Positions 19,151-28,644 of a stretch of 64,000 nt of DNA are shown piece by piece (position 1 is the first letter of the stretch; every line of letters begins with the position of its first letter). This stretch comes from an uncultured Flavobacteriales bacterium (GTDB lineage: Bacteria > Bacteroidota > Bacteroidia > Flavobacteriales > Flavobacteriaceae), in contig CAJWBA010000002.1 of NCBI GenBank assembly GCA_913020155.1, forward strand, positions 62,001 through 126,000, given 5' to 3'. A model generated the notes under the pieces. The model was given only the letters and a program-made list of their open reading frames with translations, ran no database searches and was not told where the DNA came from. Made by a program: the position numbers and the translations under genes.

Positions 19151-22118
19151 AATGAAATTCTAGGCTCTTTTTTTGTTTTGGTTTTTGAGTGGGTACTCCA
19201 TCACTTTTGGCTAAAAGCATGTCTTGAATCAGTTTATTTTTTTCTTTGGTAATTTGATCTACTTGAGCAGTTGCCCGATCAAGATCATAGTAAAAAGCAC
19301 CATCAATCATGGTTTTTTCAACTATACTGTAAATAGACATGGGATGATCAGACCACAGAACAAGGTCTGCAGATTTTCCAACTTTAATACTTCCCACCTC
19401 ATCATCAATATGAAGTAATTTTGCAGGGTTTAGTGTCACAAATTTCCATGCATCTTCCTCAGATACCCCTCCGTATTTCACTGCTTTTGCAGCTTCTTGA
19501 TTCAGCCTCCTGGACATTTCAGAATCATCGGAGTTAAATGCAACTGTTACCCCTTGACTATGCATGATAGCACCGTTGTATGGTATTGCGTCATTAACTT
19601 CAAATTTGTAAGCCCACCAATCAGAGAATGTTGATCCTCCTACACCGTGGTCTTTCATTTTGTCGGCTACTTTGTACCCCTCTAAAATATGGGTAAAGGT
19701 GTTGATTCGAACTCCAAAACGATCAGCTACTTTCATGAGCATATTAATTTCACTTTGAACATAAGAATGACATGAGATAAATCGTTTTCCGTCTAAAATT
19801 TCAACTAGAGTTTCCATTTCAATATCATAACGAGGTGCATTTATTTTCGCTTTTATTTTTTTAGGCGAATTATTATATTTTCTCCAAGTTTCCTTATATT
19901 CTTTAGCTCTTTGAAAATAATCTGTAAACACTTGTTCAACTCCCATTCGAGTTTGGGGAAAACGTCCATAACTTTGCCAGTTGGATTGTTTTACATTTTC
20001 ACCTAGTGCAAATTTGATGTAGAGATCTGCATTAGGGTAAAGCAGTTTATCAGCACTTTCTCCCCACTTTGGTTTGATAATTGCAGAACATCCCCCTATT
20101 GGGTTAGCAGATCCATGTAAGATTTGTAAAGTGGTAACTCCTCCCGAAAGGTTTCGATAAAGGTTTATGTCATCTGGATTGATTACATCCTCGATAGCAA
20201 CTTCTGCGGAAGAATTTTGTCCTCCCTCATTAATACTTGATGCAGCAATATGCGAATGTTCATCGATAATTCCAGAGGTTAAGTGCTTTCCTGTTCCATC
20301 AATAATTTTTGCACCCTCGGCAGTATCAATTTTCCCTACTGCGTTTATTTTACCATTGACAACCCAAACGCTTGCATTTTCAAGAATACCTTCTTCTTCG
20401 TTAGTCCAAACAGTTACATTGGTAAAAAGAATGTTTTCTGAGGTGGGAAGGGTTTTAAATCCAAAACCATTGTTTGGATAGGTAATGGGAAGTATTTTTT
20501 GTAAAACCTCTTTTTTCTTTTTACTATCTTTTTTTTTGGTTTGCTCAACTTTATCAGCACTCCAGTTAACATAGGTTCCATCAAAGAAAATACCGTCACC
20601 TTTTAGATTATCTGCGTTGTTTATTTTAGTTTTAAGTTGCGCAAACTTTGCATTAGTGCTGTCAGAAAATCTAAGGGTTAACCATCCGTTTATGTATTTT
20701 GCTGTTGTTTTTAATTTGGTAGAGTCTTGGGTGATTTTTGCATTTATTTTGGATTTACTTTTTGAAAGGACAAGTTTGTATGAAGTTTCTTTTATATTTA
20801 GAGCATATTCTCCGTCAATTGATGTTTTAGGTTTTGATTTTGTAATGTGTTGATGTCCCTGAACCCAATTTTGTTCGATTTCAGTTTCTTTGTCAAATAG
20901 AGGGCCGTTGGTTATTATTAAGTTTGCCAAAGCTCCTTTTTTTAATTCACCTATTTTTCCTTCTTGGTTGATTAATTGTGCCGGGATTGTTGTTAGCGAA
21001 GCCAAAGCCCTTTCAGGAGATAATCCGTATTGAACAGCTTTTCGGATGTTTGGCAAAAAGTCTTTTACATTTTTTAAGTCACTGGATGTAAATGCAAATT
21101 TAATGCCTGCATTTGCAATTTGTTTGGGATTTGTTGGAGCTTGATTCCAATAGCGCATTTGATTTAAAGATAATTTTTGTGCTAAAAAGGGATCTTCAAC
21201 ATCATAGGCATCAGGGAAATTGACAGGAATCAACAGCTGTGGTTTTAATTTTTTAAGAGTATTGAGTTGTTCATACTCATTTCCATAGGCTTTGATAATG
21301 TATTTTTCTCCAAATTCATAACCGATTTTAGCAGCCCTAGCCACATCAAGTTTGTTAGAAGTTTCAAAAATTGAGGGAAGTGATTGGTTCTTTATTATGG
21401 CCTCTAAAGCCATATCCTTGTTTTTTGCACCCCCGTTTGCATACCATTTGGTATCGTGATAAACTTGGCGAATAAGCGCCATAGCTCCCATGATTGAACC
21501 AGGATAATATTGCCCTGAGGTATTACTTTTTTTAAAGGATAGATGTTGTGCTGCTCGATCTTCTAACATTCGGTGTCCATTGTTTTGATCGTCGTTTAGG
21601 GCAACCAATAGACTTGTTCCTCGATGAATCCCTTCTTTCCGGTGACTGTTTACCACTCCAAACCCAGATGCTCGTAATTCTTTTGCTTTCTTTGGGTCGT
21701 ATTTAAAATCCTGATGACTGTTGTAGTCAGCAAGGATATGATCGTTCCAATAAAACCCTTTTCTGTTTGAATGGTATTGGATACTCCTGCGCCCACTTGG
21801 ACTTCCTTTGAGGGCAGGAACTCCAAAATTCGAATGTAGCTCTATGAAAGAAGGATAAATGTGCTTTCCTTCAAAATTGTAAACTACAGCATTACGAGGA
21901 ATAGCAATTGAGTTTCCAACATTCGTTATTTTCCCGTTTTCAATTAGAATCATTCCCTTTTCTAATTGCCTCAGTGGATTGATGTGTAGGACTGCTCCAG
22001 TAATTAAAATTTGTTTTGAATTTAAAGTTTTAACTCCCGTGTTGGTAGGAAAGTATTCTTGTGCTACCAGAGAACTAAAAGAAATAAAAAAAGTGAAAAT
22101 CAAGTGAATTGGTTTCAT
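19134..22118 (-). CDS. large amidohydrolase with two amidohydrolase-like halves, secreted
   Basis: Signal peptide; first half ILITGAVLHINPLRQLEKGMILIENGKI...; second half ILFTNVTVWTNEEEGILENASVWVVNGKI...LTSGIIDEHSHIA...LNPAKLLHIDDEVGSIKVGKSADLVLWSDHP. Confidence 0.87.
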   Translation of the reverse strand: MKPIHLIFTFFISFSSLVAQEYFPTNTGVKTLNSKQILITGAVLHINPLRQLEKGMILIENGKITNVGNSIAIPRNAVVYNFEGKHIYPSFIELHSNFGVPALKGSPSGRRSIQYHSNRKGFYWNDHILADYNSHQDFKYDPKKAKELRASGFGVVNSHRKEGIHRGTSLLVALNDDQNNGHRMLEDRAAQHLSFKKSNTSGQYYPGSIMGAMALIRQVYHDTKWYANGGAKNKDMALEAIIKNQSLPSIFETSNKLDVARAAKIGYEFGEKYIIKAYGNEYEQLNTLKKLKPQLLIPVNFPDAYDVEDPFLAQKLSLNQMRYWNQAPTNPKQIANAGIKFAFTSSDLKNVKDFLPNIRKAVQYGLSPERALASLTTIPAQLINQEGKIGELKKGALANLIITNGPLFDKETEIEQNWVQGHQHITKSKPKTSIDGEYALNIKETSYKLVLSKSKSKINAKITQDSTKLKTTAKYINGWLTLRFSDSTNAKFAQLKTKINNADNLKGDGIFFDGTYVNWSADKVEQTKKKDSKKKKEVLQKILPITYPNNGFGFKTLPTSENILFTNVTVWTNEEEGILENASVWVVNGKINAVGKIDTAEGAKIIDGTGKHLTSGIIDEHSHIAASSINEGGQNSSAEVAIEDVINPDDINLYRNLSGGVTTLQILHGSANPIGGCSAIIKPKWGESADKLLYPNADLYIKFALGENVKQSNWQSYGRFPQTRMGVEQVFTDYFQRAKEYKETWRKYNNSPKKIKAKINAPRYDIEMETLVEILDGKRFISCHSYVQSEINMLMKVADRFGVRINTFTHILEGYKVADKMKDHGVGGSTFSDWWAYKFEVNDAIPYNGAIMHSQGVTVAFNSDDSEMSRRLNQEAAKAVKYGGVSEEDAWKFVTLNPAKLLHIDDEVGSIKVGKSADLVLWSDHPMSIYSIVEKTMIDGAFYYDLDRATAQVDQITKEKNKLIQDMLLAKSDGVPTQKPKQKKSLEFHCETLD

Positions 22119-22153
22119 TGAGTTTAAATTTAGTTATTCAATTTACGCTTTTT

Positions 22154-23218
22154 TTAATTTAAAAACTCAAATTCATTTTCATTGTAAAACGCCACTAATA
22201 AAGCTACTATTTGATTGTAGCTCTTAATTCCAGATTCCTGACCATTTAATTTTAAATAGTTGTCATAGGAACTTTTGAATAAAGGTTCAAAAGGATTTTT
22301 GTATTTCTCCCAAAAAATTTGGTTTTCCCTTAAATTTTTAAAAATCCCAGCATTCAATTCTTGAAGTAATTGTTTAGCTTGATCTGGTTTTCTTTTGTTG
22401 AGGTCGCTGAAACAATGTCTTAGCGCAAAGAGTGCGGCGGTATATTTTAGAAAAAGATCCTTATTTTTCAGTGTGTTTACTAGAGCGATAAAATTGGCTT
22501 CGTTTTCTGCAGCATAACCCAGTTGATGTGCCATTTCATGTGCAATTGTAACGGGTAAATTGACTTTGGGTATCAGCATATTAACTTGGGCTTCTAATGT
22601 AAAAGGATTGAGATAACCTGCATATCCCATATAACTTAAAGGTAAACTGAAAATTGAACCTTTTACTTTTGGAATTTTTATGGAACTGTCCCACAAATCT
22701 GAATAGTTGTTGTGTACTTTATCAACTATTTTTTTTTTGGAATAGGGAATAATAATTGCCAGGGTATCAGATTCACTCAGCTGATTGTGAAGATTGTTGC
22801 TCAAAAGTACGAAACGACACGTTAAATCAATTAGTAAAGAATCTGAGTATTGTTTTTGAACATTTAGTTTTTTTGCCAAAGGAACTCTATAATAATTTAG
22901 GCCCCAATTTAACTGAAAGATGAAAAAAATTAAGCTCGTGGTTATTCCAAGATTGATTAAACTTTTGAAACTGAGATTTCTGTGTTTAAAAATGAAATAA
23001 ACTATTGAGTAACTAAGGTAAATGCCTAGAGTCAAATACAAGCAGTCTCCCAAAGAGAGGGGGATGTGTTTGAATAAAAATTGATTAACATTGAAAAGAA
23101 TTGGGAATATTTTTTGTGAAAAATAAAACTCAACTTTTTCAGGATAATGACTTAATATTCTTACCACAAGTATTTGAGGAAGGAAGCTAAGTGCCAAAAG
23201 TACTTTCAATGTTTTCAT
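22154..23218 (-). CDS. DUF3810 domain-containing membrane protein (putative metalloprotease-like HEMAH motif)
   Basis: N-terminal TM helices; 'PVTIAHEMAHQLGYAAENEANF' zinc-binding-like motif. Confidence 0.85.
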   Translation of the reverse strand: MKTLKVLLALSFLPQILVVRILSHYPEKVEFYFSQKIFPILFNVNQFLFKHIPLSLGDCLYLTLGIYLSYSIVYFIFKHRNLSFKSLINLGITTSLIFFIFQLNWGLNYYRVPLAKKLNVQKQYSDSLLIDLTCRFVLLSNNLHNQLSESDTLAIIIPYSKKKIVDKVHNNYSDLWDSSIKIPKVKGSIFSLPLSYMGYAGYLNPFTLEAQVNMLIPKVNLPVTIAHEMAHQLGYAAENEANFIALVNTLKNKDLFLKYTAALFALRHCFSDLNKRKPDQAKQLLQELNAGIFKNLRENQIFWEKYKNPFEPLFKSSYDNYLKLNGQESGIKSYNQIVALLVAFYNENEFEFLN

Positions 23219-23375
23219 TTTACCAATGCAAAGTGAAGAAGGCTTAACAATTCTTATTTTCTTCTCGCTTTACACTTATGGAAGAAGAAATGACAAGAAG
23301 TAAAGATGTTTTATCAGGATTTTTTTAGGGGTTGTGCTTGTTTTTTTTGGGAACAATTTCACCAATATTGTTTTT

Positions 23376-24455
23376 TTACTTAATAATCTCAACTATTTCA
23401 AGTTCAAAAATTAAGTTAGATTTTGGAGGAATTCCTTGTACTCCTTCCTCTCCGTATGCAAGGTTGTAGGGTACAAAAATAGTTGCTTTATCACCCAGCC
23501 TTAAAAGTCTTAGACCTTCTTTGAAACCTTCAATCATTTTTGCTTCTGGGCTACAATCAGCCTCAATGGGGCGATAAGCATTGGCAATTTTACGTTGCTC
23601 GTTTACTGCTTCCAAAGCTTCTGCAATTTCGAGTTTACTGGTTTCGAGTAAATTTCCGTCTTCAAAGTAAACAGCGTAATGTGCTCTTACTTTGTTAGTG
23701 GTAGTAGCTTTTGGTCCCGATCCATTTTCTGTAATAATATATTGAAGTCCTGAAGCTGTAGTTGTTGCTTTTGCTTTTTGCTCCTCAAACTTGTCTGATG
23801 TGTTTAACCCAATGACTTGTCGTCTTTCTTCCTTTTCTACTTTTTCAGTTTCAATTTCTTGAAAGTGTTCTTTGAAAATCTTGGGAGCATCAAAGTTTTT
23901 TGCATCAGAACCTTTACGGATGATTGTTACTTTTTTGATAGTGTCGTTTTGTGCAATACTATCAACAACATTCTGACCGATTACAACTTTCCCAAAAACG
24001 GTGTGTTTTCCATCCAACCAAGGGGTTGCTTTGTGAGTAATAAAAAATTGACTTCCGTTGGTACCTGGCCCTGCATTTGCCATCGATAAAATTCCAGGTC
24101 CACTATGACTCAGGTCTTCATTAACTTCATCGTCGAATTTGTATCCAGGCCCACCAGATCCCGTTGCAGTTGGGTCACCTCCTTGAATCATAAAGTCTGT
24201 AATAACTCTATGAAATAGGATACCATCGTAGTATTTTTTATTTAAAAAATTCTGACTTACCATTTCGTTTTCTCCTTCACTGAGTGAAACAAAATTAGCA
24301 ACTGTTACAGGTGTTTTTTCGAGTTCCAAAGAAACAACTATGGATCCTTTATTGGTTTCAATGTTAGCATAAAGTCCTGAATCTAATTCTGGGTATTGAG
24401 ATGCACAGCCAACAAGAATGAGTAATGATAGGATTAAATGGGTGATTTTATTCAT
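23376..24455 (-). CDS. peptidyl-prolyl isomerase lipoprotein with cyclophilin and FKBP domains
   Basis: Lipobox-like LVGCAS; cyclophilin [30 protein letters not shown]...[29 protein letters not shown]...[30 protein letters not shown]. Confidence 0.93.
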   Translation of the reverse strand: MNKITHLILSLLILVGCASQYPELDSGLYANIETNKGSIVVSLELEKTPVTVANFVSLSEGENEMVSQNFLNKKYYDGILFHRVITDFMIQGGDPTATGSGGPGYKFDDEVNEDLSHSGPGILSMANAGPGTNGSQFFITHKATPWLDGKHTVFGKVVIGQNVVDSIAQNDTIKKVTIIRKGSDAKNFDAPKIFKEHFQEIETEKVEKEERRQVIGLNTSDKFEEQKAKATTTASGLQYIITENGSGPKATTTNKVRAHYAVYFEDGNLLETSKLEIAEALEAVNEQRKIANAYRPIEADCSPEAKMIEGFKEGLRLLRLGDKATIFVPYNLAYGEEGVQGIPPKSNLIFELEIVEIIK

Positions 24456-24492
24456 GGAATTAATTTAAGATATTGATGCAAAGATGCACATT

Positions 24493-25038
24493 TTAATTTT
24501 TAATTGAATGTGAGACTAATTTTATTGTAAAACGCAGGGGTTGATTAATGTCAACTTTTTCGTCATCTCCCTTGTATCCGTAGCAAAGGTGTGATGGAAA
24601 AAGAAATGTGGCGACTTCATTAACACTTAAAACCTTAACAGCTTCTCGTAATGCAGGTAACAATTCTTCTTTATCTACCAAATAACTAACTGTTCCGAGT
24701 TCCATTTCATCGTACAGAACTTTTCCATCTAGAGCTTCTATTTTGTAATCAAAACCAACCATGTCTCCTCTTTTGGGTCTTACTTTTAATGAATCTGTTT
24801 CAACTAAATAGGCATACCAAAAACCTGTAGAAGAAGCAATGTAATTGCGTGTTGAATCTCGAAATATGATTTTTTTAAATTGTAGCTGCTGTTGGTTGAT
24901 TATATTTTTATTTCGCTCGACCGATCCTTTTAAAAAAGATTCTTTTTTTATGTTAATGGGTTTACGTGGTTGGTGTTGTGTACAACCGATGGCTAAAAAA
25001 AGTAGAATAAAATTAAATTGTAATTTGTGCAAACTCAT
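24493..25038 (-). CDS. gldI: gliding motility-associated peptidyl-prolyl isomerase GldI
   Basis: Lipoprotein-like FKBP-type protein next to a cyclophilin/FKBP PPIase and a DHH phosphoesterase; ...SSTGFWYAYLVETDSLKVRPKRGDMVGFDYKIEALDGKVLYDEME. Confidence 0.8.
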   Translation of the reverse strand: MSLHKLQFNFILLFLAIGCTQHQPRKPINIKKESFLKGSVERNKNIINQQQLQFKKIIFRDSTRNYIASSTGFWYAYLVETDSLKVRPKRGDMVGFDYKIEALDGKVLYDEMELGTVSYLVDKEELLPALREAVKVLSVNEVATFLFPSHLCYGYKGDDEKVDINQPLRFTIKLVSHSIKN

Positions 25039-26045
25039 TTCAATTGGTCTTTGTATTGTAAGATGGTTTCATGAACTTTTTGAGTTGTCATCTCCAAGTT
25101 TTCGTATGAAACCCCACCAGCTGCATTGTGGTGCCCACCTCCATTAAAATGTTTTCTAGCAAACTGATTTACATTAAATTCTCCTTTTGAACGGAATGAC
25201 ATTTTAATGATTTTTTCTTGCGTATTTTCTATTAAGATGACAGCAAATTTTATGCCATCTAAACTGAGACCATAGTTTACAAAACCTTCTGTATCTCCTT
25301 TTTTAAAATCAAATTGGGTAAGCTCTTTTTGGCTTAGGGTAATGTAAACTGCATTGAGTGGTTCAACTTTCACCAAGTTGGTTAGTGCTTTACCTAAAAG
25401 TTGTAGCCGACCAAAACTGTAGGTATCGTAAATGTTAATATGGATCTGAGTATGATTGATACCCATATCCAAGAGGTTCGATACAATACTATGGGTAACA
25501 CCGGTGGTTGATTTAAAGCGGAATGAACCTGAATCCGTCATGATACCCGTATAAATACAGGTTGCGATGGTTTTATTGATTAGAGAAACGTCTAGTGCTT
25601 CAATAAGGTTGTAAACCATTTCACAAGTAGAACCAAGACTGGGATCAGAATACATCAAGTCGGCATAATCATCGGGTTGCTCATGATGATCAATCATAAC
25701 TTTTATTGCCCTACAATTGTCAATGACTTCATCCATAGGTTTAATTCTACTCAAACTATTAAAGTCCAAAGTAAAAATGAGATCAGCTTCTAGGAGTAAT
25801 TTTTCACTCTCTTCTTCTGATTTGTTGTATTTTATTATTTGTTCTTGACCTGGAATCCATTCTAAAAATTCAGGATATTCGTTTGGCGAAATAACCGAGC
25901 ACGAATGACCCATTAAATCAAAAAAATGCTTCAATCCTAAACAACTCCCAAGGGCATCTCCATCGGGGTTTTTATGTGGAATAATCACGATTTCCTTTCG
26001 GTTTGAAAGCTGTTCTTTCAGAGTGAGGATAAAGTTGTTTTTCAT
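25035..26045 (-). CDS. DHH/DHHA1 family phosphoesterase (NrnA-like bifunctional oligoribonuclease/pAp phosphatase)
   Basis: PHKNPDGDALGSCLGL, TLDFNSLSRI, MIDHHEQPDDYADL, RSKGEFNVNQFARKHFNGGGHHNAAGG. Confidence 0.92.
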   Translation of the reverse strand: MKNNFILTLKEQLSNRKEIVIIPHKNPDGDALGSCLGLKHFFDLMGHSCSVISPNEYPEFLEWIPGQEQIIKYNKSEEESEKLLLEADLIFTLDFNSLSRIKPMDEVIDNCRAIKVMIDHHEQPDDYADLMYSDPSLGSTCEMVYNLIEALDVSLINKTIATCIYTGIMTDSGSFRFKSTTGVTHSIVSNLLDMGINHTQIHINIYDTYSFGRLQLLGKALTNLVKVEPLNAVYITLSQKELTQFDFKKGDTEGFVNYGLSLDGIKFAVILIENTQEKIIKMSFRSKGEFNVNQFARKHFNGGGHHNAAGGVSYENLEMTTQKVHETILQYKDQLK

Positions 26046-26196
26046 ACCCTGCTAAGATACCAATCCTTTCTCAAAAAATTCTATTGTTTCTACAATTAAA
26101 GTATTCACTATTTATAAACAAACCAAAGGATCAAGCTTATTTTCCTTGATGTAATTAAAAAAAGGTCTTTCTAACTAAAGTTTCGACTCCTTTTGA

Positions 26197-26204
26197 TAAA
26201 TTTG
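26197..26204 (+). promoter_or_regulatory. candidate Bacteroidota -7 box (TAnnTTTG) upstream of ndk
   Basis: TAAATTTG about 19 nt before the ndk ATG, in the ndk/DHH divergent intergenic region. Confidence 0.4.
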
Positions 26205-26222
26205 CATCACAAAAAAAATTCT

Positions 26223-26642
26223 ATGACAACGAATCGTACATTCACGATGATTAAACCTGATGCTGTTGAAAACGGTCATATCGGATCTATCCTTGAAAAA
26301 ATAACTTCTGCGGGTTTTAAAATTTTAGCACTAAAGAAAACCCAATTGACCCTTAACGAAGCCCAAGCATTTTACAGCGTTCATTGCGAACGTCCTTTTT
26401 TTGGAGAGTTGGTAAAGTTCATGACTAGAGGCCCGATAGTTGCTGCTATTCTTGAAAAAGATAATGCTGTAAATGATTTTCGAGTATTGATAGGAGTAAC
26501 AAATCCAGCGGAGGCTGCCGAAGGAACAATCCGAAATTTGTATGCTATCTCAATGGGGGAAAATGCTGTTCATGGATCTGATAGTGATGAAAATGCTGCC
26601 ACAGAAGGTGCTTTTCATTTTTCGCAAAGAGAGATCTTTTAA
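26223..26642 (+). CDS. ndk: nucleoside-diphosphate kinase
   Basis: [27 protein letters not shown]...[26 protein letters not shown]. Start trimmed to 26223. Confidence 0.97.
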   Translation: MTTNRTFTMIKPDAVENGHIGSILEKITSAGFKILALKKTQLTLNEAQAFYSVHCERPFFGELVKFMTRGPIVAAILEKDNAVNDFRVLIGVTNPAEAAEGTIRNLYAISMGENAVHGSDSDENAATEGAFHFSQREIF

Positions 26643-26941
26643 CGAAGTACCAGTTTGGTAATAAGATTTGCGCCGAGTGTTTCGTTTAAGTGGAGCAAAA
26701 TCTTTTCATATCCATAAGAAAGTTCCTCTCTCAGTGCCGCAGAGTTTAAATTTACAAATAGGGTAGTACCTCTGTAAGTAACCTTTTGAGTGTATTGAGC
26801 AACACTTTTTCCCATTGTGGTGTTCCACGCTTTTTCAACGCGAATTTTTGTAATTCCACTTTTTATATTTTTTTGATCGATCAACTCGCCAAGCACTTCT
26901 GAGATGGATTGTGGTTCAAAAGATCTTTTTTTCTTTGTCAT
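26639..26941 (-). CDS. DUF721 domain-containing protein
   Basis: [71 protein letters not shown]. Confidence 0.88.
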   Translation of the reverse strand: MTKKKRSFEPQSISEVLGELIDQKNIKSGITKIRVEKAWNTTMGKSVAQYTQKVTYRGTTLFVNLNSAALREELSYGYEKILLHLNETLGANLITKLVLR

Positions 26942-26944
26942 GGT

Positions 26945-27370
26945 TTACAAACTTATCTTTTTATGGCGAATGTATCGGTAGGTTTTTCCGCTGTGCTCCA
27001 ATTCTAAATTATTCTCAGAAATTTTTACAATTTTTTCTTTCCATGGTTTCAAGGCGTTGTCGTAGGATAGATAAAAATTCCCTTCAATTTGTTCAATAAT
27101 AAAATCAAATCGATCTTCTGAGCTAAAATAATTTTTTCTAAAACTAGGGGTTAATTTTTTTCGATACCCAAGATTAGCATCTATTTTATAAAAATCAACT
27201 AAAATAGCTCCTTTTTTTGGATTAAATATTTCTCCGTGAGATTGAACTTCTTCAATTTCCCAAGTTCCATTCAAAAGGGTTAAGTCTTTCTGTGAAACAC
27301 TAGAACAGCTGGTTAATACTTCGGTAAATATTAAAAAAAGTAAAGAAACTATTTTCTTTTTCATGCTCAA
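26945..27370 (-). CDS. lipocalin-like lipoprotein
   Basis: Lipobox-like SCSS; LNGTWEIEEVQSHGEIFNPKKG... resembles lipocalin-like domains. Confidence 0.65.
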   Translation of the reverse strand: MSMKKKIVSLLFLIFTEVLTSCSSVSQKDLTLLNGTWEIEEVQSHGEIFNPKKGAILVDFYKIDANLGYRKKLTPSFRKNYFSSEDRFDFIIEQIEGNFYLSYDNALKPWKEKIVKISENNLELEHSGKTYRYIRHKKISL

Positions 27371-27407
27371 TACGAATAAAATTAATATGTTTCTAAAGAT
27401 AAGAATC

Positions 27408-28490
27408 TTAACTGAGATTAAAAATCTTGTACGATGATTGCGTTGTTTCTAAAGCTTGTAAGGTTCTTTCTTCATGGGTATCCGAAAGAAAGAGTTGTCC
27501 AAAGTGTTTGTTTTCTATCAATTGCATAATAAGACTGACACGTTGTTGATCGAGTTTATCAAAAACATCATCTAAAAGAACAATAGGAGCAACTCCTGCT
27601 TGTTTTTTTATGAAATCAAATTGAGCAAGTTTTAGTGCGATCAAAAAAGATTTTTGCTGTCCTTGACTTCCAAACTTTTTTATGGATTCTCCGCTAATTG
27701 AGAAAAATAAATCTTCTTTATGAATACCCGTACTGCTAAATTGTAACATGCGGTCTTTAGCTAGTTGGCTTTTTAGAAGTTCATCAAAAGATTTTTTTAG
27801 TAAGGTACTTTCATATGAAAGGGTGACTTCTTCTTGCGATTTACTTATGCTTTGATAATGTTGTTCAAAAATTGATGTAAACGTTTCTAGAAAGGTTTTG
27901 CGTTTTTCATGAATTGGAGTTCCCAAAGCAATCATTTGTTGATCGTAAATTTCTAATGTTTCTGAATCAAAAGTTTGATTCACAGCAAAATATTTTAAAA
28001 GGGCATTACGTTGACTTACAATTTTTGTGTAATCAAGTAAATTATTTAGATAAACGGGATCGGTCTGACCAATAACCCCGTCCATGAATTTTCGTCTGAT
28101 GCTACTTCCTTCATTAATTAGGTTCCGATCTGAGGGTGAAATGATCACAAGTGGCAATAGACCAATGTGGTCTGATATTTTTTCGTAAACCTTACCGTTT
28201 CGCTTAAGGGTTTTTTTATGCCCACGCTTGAGGCTACATAAGATTTTTTCGGTTCGTTCATTTTTTTCAAAAACAGCATCTAAAACAAAATAGTCTTTGT
28301 TGAATTGTATGTTCTGTACAGCAGTTGGATTAAAATATCCTTTAGCAAAACACAAATGGTAGATTGCATCTAAAATATTAGATTTTCCAACTCCATTATT
28401 TCCGATAAAACAATTGATACGCGTGTCGAATTCAAAGTTTTTGGAGGTAATATTTTTGTATTGGGTTAGCGAAAGGCTTTTTAGTTTCAT
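27408..28490 (-). CDS. recF: DNA replication/repair protein RecF
   Basis: LKSLSLTQYKNI...CFIGNNGVGKSNILDAIYHLCFAKGYF...GSQGQQKSFLIALKLAQFDFI...ILLDDVFDKLDQQRV. Confidence 0.95.
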   Translation of the reverse strand: MKLKSLSLTQYKNITSKNFEFDTRINCFIGNNGVGKSNILDAIYHLCFAKGYFNPTAVQNIQFNKDYFVLDAVFEKNERTEKILCSLKRGHKKTLKRNGKVYEKISDHIGLLPLVIISPSDRNLINEGSSIRRKFMDGVIGQTDPVYLNNLLDYTKIVSQRNALLKYFAVNQTFDSETLEIYDQQMIALGTPIHEKRKTFLETFTSIFEQHYQSISKSQEEVTLSYESTLLKKSFDELLKSQLAKDRMLQFSSTGIHKEDLFFSISGESIKKFGSQGQQKSFLIALKLAQFDFIKKQAGVAPIVLLDDVFDKLDQQRVSLIMQLIENKHFGQLFLSDTHEERTLQALETTQSSYKIFNLS

Positions 28491-28644
28491 GAACACAAAG
28501 ATAAAAACTTAGAGCTTCCCGATTAGAGTTTTTTAACAAAGATATAAATATGTGTTTAGAAGATAATTTCAATTTTCAGCTTATCTAGAATTACTAGATT
28601 AATAAAAGTATTAATAGCTTTAGAGTTGTGAATTCTTCTTAATT

